A stretch of 64,000 nt of DNA, taken from the NCBI GenBank assembly GCA_014323675.1, contig JACONN010000005.1, positions 62,001-126,000 of the forward strand, in the 5' to 3' direction. A program made the translations under genes and the position numbers. The DNA comes from Hormoscilla sp. GM7CHS1pb (lineage in GTDB: Bacteria > Cyanobacteriota > Cyanobacteriia > Cyanobacteriales > Desertifilaceae). The notes under the pieces were generated by a model, which had not been told where the DNA came from, made no database searches, and saw only the letters and a list, made by a program, of their open reading frames with translations. Position 1 is the first letter of the stretch. The number at the start of each line of letters is the position of its first letter. Shown here piece by piece: positions 27,535 through 35,647 of this stretch.

Positions 27535-28449
27535 ATGCCAAAACAATTTGCTAACATGTTCGTAGCCCTCATACTTGGCTTGAGTGGCGGCTCGATCTTA
27601 TATCTGAGAGCATTTCCGAATATATCTTCTTCACCTTTAACTGTGTCTCATCGAACATCTTCATCTATTGCGGCCCTAGAGGAACGGGTTTATGCCCAGG
27701 TGAATCAATATCGGACGTCCCGGAATTTGCCCCCTCTGCAGCTTGATGCTAAAATTAGCGCCGAAGCCAGAAATCATAGTACTATAATGGCCAAAAGAGG
27801 GGAAATTAGTCAGGATGGGTTTGAAAGACGAGTTAAGGCGATCGCCCGCGAGATTCCCTATAGTAGGGTGGCGGAAAACATCGCTTATAATTCCGGTAAT
27901 GCTGACCCGGCGAAAGCAGCAGTAGAGGGTTGGATTAATAGCACCGGTCATCGTCAAAATCTGACCGGTAATTTCGATTTGACGGGCATTGGCATTGCCA
28001 GAAACGATCGGGGGGAATATTATTTCACTCAAATCTTGATTAAATCTCCGAGATCTATAGCAGTTGCGGTTCTGGAGGAACGAGTTCACGCCCAGGTAAA
28101 TAAATATCGGGCTTCCCGGAACTTGCCTCCTCTGAAGCTTGATGCTATAATTAGTGAAGAAGCAAGAAAGCACTCTCGGAGGATGGCGAGAAGAAGGGAA
28201 ATCAGTCATGATGGGTTTGAAGAGCGCATTCAGGCGATCGGTCGCTGGATTCCCTATGGTGCAGCGGCTGAGAATGTGGCTTCAAATTCCGGTCACGATG
28301 ACCCAGCTACTGTGGCAGTAGAGGGGTGGATTAAGAGTCCCGGACATCATCAGAATATGATCGGTGATTTCGATCTGACGGGCATTGCGATCGTCGAAAA
28401 CGATCGGGGAGAATATTATTTTACGCAAGTATTTATTAAAGACAGGTAA
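27535..28449 (+). CDS. Exported protein with two CAP (SCP/PR-1) domains
   Basis: The 304-aa protein starts with a hydrophobic export segment (NMFVALILGLSGGSILYL). Two tandem CAP domains follow, about residues 45-170 and 180-302, each with VNQYR..RNLPPL.LDA.IS.EAR.HS, a VAENIA/ENVA segment and GHR/HQN......LTGI..... The two domains are closely similar, indicating internal duplication. In domain 1 the usual histidine of the S-H-x-G-F segment is glutamine (ISQDGF), in domain 2 it is kept (ISHDGF). Bacterial CAP proteins are extracellular, and their substrates are mostly unknown. Confidence 0.85.
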   Translation: MPKQFANMFVALILGLSGGSILYLRAFPNISSSPLTVSHRTSSSIAALEERVYAQVNQYRTSRNLPPLQLDAKISAEARNHSTIMAKRGEISQDGFERRVKAIAREIPYSRVAENIAYNSGNADPAKAAVEGWINSTGHRQNLTGNFDLTGIGIARNDRGEYYFTQILIKSPRSIAVAVLEERVHAQVNKYRASRNLPPLKLDAIISEEARKHSRRMARRREISHDGFEERIQAIGRWIPYGAAAENVASNSGHDDPATVAVEGWIKSPGHHQNMIGDFDLTGIAIVENDRGEYYFTQVFIKDR

Positions 28450-28457
28450 GAAGTGAA

Positions 28458-29081
28458 ATGGAAGAGACTCAGGTGCGCGATCGGGATCTTTCTCAGGATA
28501 TTCTCTCTGCATACCTCTCAGCAGAAGCAGTGGCAGTAGATACGGAAACAATGGGATTGCTGCCCATGCGCGATCGGCTATGTCTGGTGCAGCTGTGCGA
28601 TTCTGAAGGTAGAGTAACAGCGATCCGCATTGCCAAAGGACAGACCGAAGCCCCCAATTTAAGGCAGTTACTGGAAGCAAATAACGTTCTGAAAGTGTTT
28701 CATTTTGCCCGCTTCGACCTGGCCATGCTGCGCTACCATCTCCAGATCGAAGTGAAGCCCATATTTTGCACGAAAATTGCTAGCCGACTGGCCCGAACCT
28801 ACACAAATAGACATGGATTGAAGGAGTTAGTGCTAGAATTAGAAAAGGTAGAACTGGATAAATCCGCCCAAAGTTCCGATTGGGGAAATCCGGGGAACTT
28901 ATCTGCAAAGCAGTTGAGCTATGCTGCTAATGACGTGCGTTATCTGTTGGGGGCGCAACAGAAGTTAGTAGAGATGCTGCAACGCGAGGAACGATGGGAA
29001 TTGGCGCAGCAATGTTTTACCTGTTTGCCCATCCTAGTTTCTCTGGACTTGCTTCAATATAAAGATGTGTTTGAATATTGA
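28458..29081 (+). CDS. RNase D-like 3'-5' exonuclease (DEDDy family)
   Basis: The 207-aa protein has the three exonuclease motifs: VAVDTETMGL (motif I, D and E), HFARFDLAML (motif II), and YAANDVRYLL (motif III, the DEDDy tyrosine/aspartate). It lacks the HRDC domains of full-length E. coli RNase D, which is usual for the short cyanobacterial form. It probably trims structured RNAs. It starts 8 bp after the CAP gene and may be cotranscribed. Confidence 0.88.
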   Translation: MEETQVRDRDLSQDILSAYLSAEAVAVDTETMGLLPMRDRLCLVQLCDSEGRVTAIRIAKGQTEAPNLRQLLEANNVLKVFHFARFDLAMLRYHLQIEVKPIFCTKIASRLARTYTNRHGLKELVLELEKVELDKSAQSSDWGNPGNLSAKQLSYAANDVRYLLGAQQKLVEMLQREERWELAQQCFTCLPILVSLDLLQYKDVFEY

Positions 29082-29245
29082 GAATTGGGCGTTGCACATT
29101 TTCGGGATGATGGGTTATTGCAGATTATGATAATCTGCAATTTTACAGTCAGAATTTATGTATAGTATGATGTTTGTTTTCGACCTAGTCATAATATGTG
29201 TTATCATGGATAGTAAGGCGAAAGAATTAGCTAAAGGAGTCGAAC

Positions 29246-29884
29246 ATGAAATGTCCCAGATGTGGTTCTGAAAACATCAATAAAAATGGTCACAGACGCG
29301 GCAAACAGAATTTAATTTGTAAGGATTGTCGTCGCCAGTTTCTCGAACATTATTATCCGCGCGGTTATTCAGAAGATGTCAAGAAAAATTGTTTGACAAT
29401 GTACGTTAATGGCAATGGATTTCGAGGTATTGAAAGGATAACTGGTGTCAGCCATAATACTCAAATTGATTGGGTAAAACAGGCAGCTAAAGAATTACCG
29501 TCAATCCCTGAAAACTACGATATTCCGGAGGTTGCAGAAATTGACGAGTTGCATACTTATGTCAATGAAAAAAAGAATAAAAAGTGGCTATGGACAGTCG
29601 TAAATCATTTCAAGCCAGGGATTATAACATGGGTATTAGGCGATCGTTCTGCAGAAACTTTTAAGCCTATGTGGGATATTAGAAAATGTTGGCAATGCTT
29701 TTTAGACGTTACTGATGGATGGCCTGTTTATCCAATGTTTATTGAATATATTGACCATATAGTCAGCAAAACCTACATGACCCGTGTTGAATGTGAAAAT
29801 TGTCGATTAAGACATTATCTAGCTCGATTAAAAAGAAAAACAGGCGTTGCACATTTTGGGGATGATGCCTACGCATGCACATAA
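29246..29884 (+). pseudogene. IS1-family transposase, 3'-truncated
   Basis: The protein starts MKCPRCGSENINKNGHRRGK, the zinc-finger domain of IS1 InsA, followed by a helix-turn-helix (FRGIERITGVSHNTQIDW) and the DDE catalytic region (EIDELHTYV, WVLGDRSAETF, DGWPVYPMFIEY). After RLKRKTG the reading frame passes into MITE sequence and ends 13 codons later. The last ~30 residues, usually with the C-terminal helix containing the catalytic glutamate, are lost. A Shine-Dalgarno AAAGGAG lies before the ATG. Confidence 0.82.
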
Positions 29885-29955
29885 CTTAAACTGGCTTGTA
29901 GTCTAGGTTTAAGACTTCTGCAACTATGCCCATCATCCCGTAATTGTGCAACGCC
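29843..29955. repeat. 113-bp MITE, copy 1 (IS1-like ends)
   Basis: Starts GGCGTTGCACATTTTGGGGA and ends CCCGTAATTGTGCAACGCC. The whole 113 bp recurs as reverse complement at 55827-55939 with near identity. It has no coding capacity. Confidence 0.9.
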
Positions 29956-30797
29956 ATATTTCTTATATTAGTGATTAGTAAAACTTATGGATGTGCAGAT
30001 TCTTCGCCCGACGACCTGGGCTGGAGGTTCCGTCTTGTCTTCAGTAGCTGTCGGGTAGCGATCGCGATGGGTTTGAGCCGGTGTGGCAGACTGTGGCTGA
30101 GATTCTTGCTGTGCCGGTGTTGAGGCAGTTTGAGTTTGGCACTGTAAGCAATTGTCAGACATTGCATGCAATTATCAGACACAGCGTAGCTCGCGAGTCC
30201 GTGCTCATAGTTACGCCTATGAAGTTGCTCTGGAAAAGTTCTATTAGCCTCGTTGCGAGTCAAACAAGGGATATAACTGTCCGATTGCCGTTAGGGAAGT
30301 GCTAATGGAGCTTTTTGCTCTGGATGATAGTAATTTTTCTTAATATTCTGCAAATATTGACAGTGATTTTAGGATTTGAGTACCCGATAGCTGTCAAGGC
30401 CCGTCCGGAGGTGAGGTTTGACAGGTATCGAATTACGGAAAAAAGAAAAAAACTTGACGAATTGTCCAGCTTGGTGAATAATTGGTCAAGAACGTCTCGC
30501 CTCCTTCTCTTTCTAAGCGAACAACGGCGTGCTGTACCTCCACAGCTCCTGTAGAGTCGTTGAGTCTATCCCAGCCCGCACTCCAAAAATTCCCAACTAC
30601 ATCTGCCTAACGACGTTAATATGAAAGAACGAACATCCCTGGGAGCATATATATTATACCAGTTAGACCATTTATAAGACCATTGCAATCAATGGAAAGA
30701 TTTACCCTGTGATTTTGCAAGTCTTATAGAGTTCGTGCTGACAGGTAGCACGGATATCGAGTTTTTGCAAGAATGCTAGCCCGCTATTGTCGGAACT
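29956..30797. other. Long stretch without recognised gene
   Basis: Several short frames exist on both strands but none shows family features; a 79-codon plus-strand frame at 30315-30554 with a hydrophobic start is the longest. The region may contain unrecognisable gene debris. No repeat family member was noted. Confidence 0.4.
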
Positions 30798-30875
30798 CTG
30801 AATTATTTGAAGACTTTTGATAAGGACGGGGATGGCATTCCGGAAAACTCAGGGGCACCAGACCCAACCTTCAAC
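30798..30875 (+). pseudogene. GH116-like (glucosylceramidase/beta-glucosidase) gene fragment
   Basis: A 26-codon stretch LNYLKTFDKDGDGIPENSGA PDPTF matches the D-G-D-G-I-P-[ED]-N-S-G-.-P-D-Q-T motif of GH116 enzymes. Nothing upstream or downstream continues the domain, so this is an orphan shard of a roughly 800-residue enzyme. It abuts another truncated gene on the opposite strand. Confidence 0.5.
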
Positions 30876-30964
30876 CTTTTGACTGACCTCTGCTTGGTGT
30901 GAGTGCTTATTAATGATAGTCATACATTTTCCCCATACATTTGCAATTTGTTTTTTTTCGACAA

Positions 30965-31184
30965 CATTGCGGAATCCCTCAAAACCTGCGGCACCTTTGG
31001 CCGCCAGTTGTCCCAGTAAACCTATCTGTTCCGCCTTGGAGGCCGCGTCAGCAGCAGGGATAAAGAACACATCTATTTGTCTGACTTCCGATGTAATTTC
31101 TTTGCTGATTTCTACTTCTCCCAGGAGATTTAATAATTCTGAGATATATTGTTTGGCGAATTGAGCGTGGACTAAGCGAGTCAT
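30965..31184 (-). pseudogene. N-terminal fragment of a conserved cyanobacterial protein
   Basis: MTRLVHAQFAKQYISELLNL and IDVFFIPAADAASKAEQIGL look like the opening of a conserved cyanobacterial family of about 250-300 residues with the TSEVRQIDVFF segment. After about 73 residues the frame continues to 30849 only by reading other debris. Function is unknown. Confidence 0.45.
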
Positions 31185-31504
31185 CGATAGTAATATCTAG
31201 TCGGATTAATACCCATAATATCACAGTCCGAGACCCCTTACCCAACTGCTGATACAGAGGTTTGCCTATGTAACCGGCGTGACAATGCCCGATCGCTCTA
31301 GTATCACCGGCACATGCACAGATGATACCTGCCTCCTTGCCAAGCTTTGTCTATGAACCGGTGGTTGCTGCTGCCCGATGGGCGATCGCCTTAATGGGCG
31401 ACAGCTTATGCTATAGTAGAAGAATGGCACTGAAATCAACTTGTCAGCGGTCAGCGGTCAGCGGTCAGTGGTTAGTAGATGAGTAATTAGCATTAGCAAC
31501 GGGA
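31185..31504. other. Upstream region of the metalloprotease gene
   Basis: No gene. TATAGT at 31412-31417 preceded by TG is a plausible extended -10. A short direct repeat GGTCAGC (x4) lies at about 31446-31472. Confidence 0.45.
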
Positions 31505-34317
31505 ATGAGAAAAAGACGAAATTTGTGGTTATTTGTATTGAGTTTGGCATGGGTGTTGCTCGTGCAGGTACGTGCTACACCACGTCGACTTGGATCCCTG
31601 GTTCAGATCTGCCAAACCGATATACTTCCGGAATCTGAGAAAAAGTTAGAGTCCGAAAGTGATGAAGAAGGGCAGCTAAAACCATTTGAAGAAGTAGTCA
31701 AAGATGCCGATAAATTAGAGGGTTTATTCACAGTTTACCGCCAGGAGAAAAAGAATAAGATATATCTAGAAATTAAACCATAACAGCTGGAGAAAAACTA
31801 CCTAGGGGTGATAACGATGTCCACAGGTATAGGGGAGGCCGGGATATTAAAGGGCATGCCGATCGGGGAAATAATGTTTCAATTTCGCCGGTTACAGAAT
31901 AAAGTGGAGTTGGTGGTGCCGAATATCAACTTTAGGGGGAGTGAAGACGATCGGGTGCGGCGAACGATCGAGCGATCGTTTAGCGACTCAGTGCTGTACA
32001 GCCTGAAAATAGAAAGTATTCATCCAGAACGCAAGACATTGCTGATAGATATGGGGAGTATGCTGCTAGGAGAAAGAGACTTAGGTAATTTGTCTTCAGT
32101 GGTGAGGGAGATGTTAGGAATAAGCTATAAGATAGACCGAAATATATCGTATTTCAGCGAGGCAAAAACATTTCCCTTAAATGTAGAGATAGAGTCAGTT
32201 TACGGGTTTAAGAGTGGGTCGGGTGCAGGTGCAGATATTCCCAGTTTGCCAGACAGTCGGGCCTTTAGCCTATCGGTACATTACAGTCTGTCAGAACTGC
32301 CAGTCAATAACGGCTACCGTCCCCGGGTGGCGGACGAACGAGTGGGCTATTTCGTGACAGCATACAAGGAGTTAGGGAACGATAACCTGAAAGATCCATT
32401 TGTGCGTTACATCAACCGCTGGCATCTGGAGAAAAAAGATCCATATTCGCCGCTGTCGCAGCCGAAACAGCCAATCGTATTTTGGATAGAAAATACGGTG
32501 CCAGATGAATACAGAGAGGCGATCGCGCGGGGGGTGCTAATGTGGAATCGGGCATTTGCAAAGGCAGGTTTCTCGAATGCGATCGAGGTGCGGCAGATGC
32601 CAGATGATGCGGAATGGAACCCAGAGGACGTGCGGTACAATACAATCCGCTGGTCAGCTTCCTTCGATCCTTTGTTTTTCGGCATCGGGCCATCGCGGGT
32701 TAACCCCTTGACAGGTGAAATACTGGATGCGGATATTTTGATTGATGCTAATATCGTCCGCATCCTCAAGAATGAATATCGGAGTTTTGTGGGCAGCAGC
32801 AGCGCCGAATATGGACCCCGGACAGAAGAGTTTAATCCTTGTAGTACCAGTCTACAGCAGCTTGACCTACAGGGAGTAGAATTGCCTGAGATGGCACCGA
32901 CCACCGAAAAGCCCTTAAATTCGGCTTTATCGCGACTGATGGGAGAGCACGATCTCTGCTATGGTCTGGAATTTAATCGCCAGTTTGCCGTGGGGGCGAT
33001 CGCCATGTCCCTGCTACATAATGTGGGGCCCGACAGTGAGGAAATGGACAAGTATGTCCGGCAATATCTGAGCTTTCTGGTGGCCCATGAGGTGGGACAT
33101 ACTCTGGGGTTGCGACATAATTTTCGGGGCAGTACAATGCTGAAACCCTCGGAGTTGAACGACACCTCGATCGCCCGCACGCGAGGGATGGTAGCCTCAG
33201 TAATGGACTATGTAGCTGTGAATTTGGCACCGCTAGGAGTAGAACAGGGAGACTATTTCCCAGTCATTGTCGGACCTTACGATGAATGGGCGATCGAGTA
33301 TGGTTACAAACCGATTTCCCCGATGCGGGAGTCCCAGGAACTGAGGCAAATAGCCCAGCGGGCGGCGGAACCAGAACTATCTTATGCTACGGATGAAGAC
33401 ACCTTAGCTAGTTTAGATCCGGCAGCAAATGCCTTTGACTTGAGTAGTGATATGCTGCGCTATTCGATCTGGCAGTTAGAAAATGCTCAGGCGATGTGGT
33501 CCCGTCTGGCCAAAAGTTTCCCAACCAGCGGTTCCCCCCTTAGAGGAAGGGGGGTCAGGGGGGATCTGGGAGAGAGTTACAGTGAAATCCGGGAAATGTT
33601 TGATGAGGTGTTGTTATACTATTTCCAACATGCGAGGAACGCCACCCTGTATGTAGGGGGGCAGTCATTCCACCGCATATATCCCGGAGATGGAATGGAC
33701 GACTGCCCTTTGAGGTGATTCCGGTGCAGAAACAAAGGGAGGCATTGAGTGCGATTGCCGAGTACGTTTTTGCATCAGATGCCTTTCAATTTTCACCCCA
33801 ACTGTTGAATCAGTTAGCACCGTCCCGCTGGTGGCACTGGGGAACAGTTCCCGCCGTGTTCCGACTGGATTATCCGATTAGCGATCGCCTGTTTTCCTTG
33901 CAACGGGTAGTGTTGCGATCGCTCTTAGCGCCACCACGTTTAAGCAGGATGCGTGACTCAGAATTGAAGGCAGCTCCCGCAGAAGTATTAATGCTACCAG
34001 AATTATTTGATACCTTGCAAGAAAGTATCTGGACAGAAGTAGTACAAAAGGACGCCCCATCCCAGAATATTTCCAGTATCCGCAGATCCTTACAGCGAGA
34101 GTATGTGGAAATATTAAGTGCAATGGTGCTGCGGAAATCGAGAGTTCCCGAAGATGCGCGCACCCTGGCATGGTATCATCTAGGTCAGCTGCGAGACGAC
34201 ATCGACAAGACCTTGAGAAAAAGGGGTAGGAGGCTCGATACCTATACCAAAGCCCATTTGGCCAAAACGCGCGATCGGATTGACAAAATCTTGTCTGCCC
34301 CTTTACAATCCAATTAA
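31505..34317 (+). pseudogene. Zinc-dependent metalloprotease (DUF5117/DUF4953 type) in three pieces
   Basis: The intact family is a secreted gluzincin-like protease of about 850-950 residues. Here the signal peptide and start (31505) are followed by an in-frame TAA at 31781-31783, and the same frame resumes at once with QLEKNYLGVITMSTGIGEAGIL. The main part holds the zinc site HEVGHTLGLRHNFRGS (around nt 33084-33130) and a downstream SVMDYVAVN Met-turn-like segment. A frameshift near 33690-33705 moves the reading to a third frame (RLPFEVIPVQKQREAL), which runs to 34317 as the helical C-terminal domain. A GGTTCCCCCCTTAGAGG...GGGGGGATC palindromic repeat is inserted in frame at about 33530-33570. 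Confidence 0.82.
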
Positions 34318-34411
34318 TTTTGTGAATAGCTAATTGTCAATAGTCAATACTTAATTGCAAATAAAAACAATTGACAATGAACAAGAAAACATCAACAAAG
34401 AAGGGAAAATC

Positions 34412-34729
34412 ATGGAATTAGGAATCATAGCAGCGATCGGGTATGGAGTGCTGGCCCTGGGAGGCGGTATCATGGGATACGTGAAAGTCAAGAGCAAGAT
34501 TTCTCTAATTTCCGGTACTGTTACCGGTTTGTTGCTGCTGGTAGCTGGGGGGATGCAATTAATGGGAATGTCATCAGTGGGGCTAATTTTAGCCGAAGTG
34601 GTAACAGGGATCTTAATAATTACATTTGGAATGCGGTTGTTCAAAACCCGCAAATTTATGCCTGCTGGGTTGATGATTATAGCTGGTGTGGTAGCATTAG
34701 GGGCGATGCTTTCCCCGATGTTTATTTAA
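34412..34729 (+). CDS. TMEM14-like small membrane protein
   Basis: The 105-aa protein has four hydrophobic helices with glycine-rich packing (IAAIGYGVLALGGGIMGYVK, LISGTVTGLLLLVAGGMQLM, LILAEVVTGILIITFGM, GLMIIAGVVALGAML). This is the pattern of TMEM14/UPF0136 proteins. The ATG follows AAGGGAAAATC. Bacterial members are of unknown function; an earlier in-frame start at 34355 adds non-conserved residues. Confidence 0.75.
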   Translation: MELGIIAAIGYGVLALGGGIMGYVKVKSKISLISGTVTGLLLLVAGGMQLMGMSSVGLILAEVVTGILIITFGMRLFKTRKFMPAGLMIIAGVVALGAMLSPMFI

Positions 34730-34745
34730 GTGCTGGTCGTGCCGC

Positions 34746-35012
34746 CTACAATGGCAAATCCAATCTAAAACCAGGTAGAACATTTTCCCCAGATAAACTG
34801 ACAGGAAACTGAACTATTTCTACGGTTCGGTAAATTTCTACCTGTTCCTGTTGAGGGTTAATTAACCAACCCAAGGGCAGACCGCTATTGAGATATTCCG
34901 CCATTTTCTGCTGGAGGGGGTCAAGTCTATCAGTACGGGAACGGAGTTAAATGACAAAATCAGGACAAATTGGCGGAAATACTTCTCGTTCTTCTACTGA
35001 TAGAGCCTGCCA
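34746..35012 (-). pseudogene. Uma2-family endonuclease, C-terminal fragment with a stop at the catalytic Glu
   Basis: The minus strand reads WQALSVEEREVFPPICPDFVI, a TAA at 34947-34949, then LRSRTDRLDPLQQKMAEYL, GWLINPQQEQVEIY and LSGENVLPGF. This matches Uma2 (DUF820) PD-(D/E)XK proteins, where PDFV.ELRS contains the catalytic acidic residue; the Glu codon is TAA here. The N-terminal ~90 residues are missing, cut by a CGGGTGTGGTCAAAAC repeat at 35014. Confidence 0.8.
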
Positions 35013-35647
35013 TCGGGTGTGGTCAAAACCCGTTGATAAAGAAAAGGTAAAATTCTGACGATTTCACTGGTTGATAAGCGGCTCCCGCCCGAATTTGTAT
35101 TATAAATAATTACAGGTAACACAGGGTGTGGTCATAAGTAGTTGATAGCCGGGTGCATCTGGTGATACATGTATATAGCCCCGCGCAGGCGGGCTAAGTT
35201 CTAGTAGCCGGACCCCTCGTTCCCACGGCGACCCCTGGGAACGGGTTCGGGCGGGGAGGCCTCCTACCAACGGGTTTTGACCACACCCAGGTTACAGAGT
35301 GCGAGCAGTAAGGTTACAGAGTGCGAGCAGTAAGGTTACAGAGTGCGAGCAGTAAGGTTACAGAGTGCGAGCAATAAGGTTACACGCGTGTGTGGTGGTG
35401 TGTGGTCATGAGCGCACCCATCGTTCATAGGCCCTTTTAGTCGTCGGATCCCCCAAACCCCCCTTTTTAAGGCTTACCATTACTCACATAATTATTTACA
35501 ATCTTGAAAGCCTTATGGTGCAAGGGTTTTCGAGGTTTGACGACAGCAGGGGGGTTTACCTCGTTACCTGGCTCCCGCCTGGTAACGCGCGCCATCTATG
35601 CGGTCTACTCGGGTAGTCCCTGCTCCCTGCTCCCTGCTCCCTACTAT
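35013..35647. repeat. Repeat-filled intergenic region
   Basis: Three GGTGTGGTCAAAA-family repeats occur at about 35015, 35122 and 35267 (reverse orientation). GCCCCGCGCAGGCGGGC is at 35177 and CGTTCCCACGG...CCTGGGAACG at about 35218. A 4 x 22-bp tandem repeat is at 35290-35377, a GTTACCTGGC...CCTGGTAAC hairpin at 35565-35588, and CTCCCTG units follow. Confidence 0.8.
35290..35377. repeat. Tandem repeat, 4 x 22 bp
   Basis: Four copies of GGTTACAGAGTGCGAGCARTAA follow one another, with only one substitution in the last. Confidence 0.92.

Larger units (their letters stand above)
29088..29955 (+). mobile_element. IS1-family element with terminal inverted repeats, right part replaced by a MITE
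   Basis: Left end GGCGTTGCACATTTTCGGGA (29088) and right end (reverse complement GGCGTTGCACAATTACGGGA, ending 29955) form about 27-bp imperfect inverted repeats. Inside is an IS1-type transposase that is cut at 29843 by a second copy of the terminal repeat, which starts a 113-bp MITE. The flanks (GAGAATTG left, ATATTTCT right) do not match, so there is no target duplication for the composite. It probably arose by deletion or recombination between an IS1 element and a related MITE. Confidence 0.8.

Noticed and set aside
29968-30263. Minus-strand frames rich in Q, T, S and P near 30.0-30.2 kb
   Set aside because: Low-complexity reading without a convincing start or family; overlapping frames of similar length exist on the other strand.
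35290-35377. Possible CRISPR array
   Set aside because: Four 22-bp units follow each other without spacers; it is a simple tandem repeat. No cas gene is nearby.
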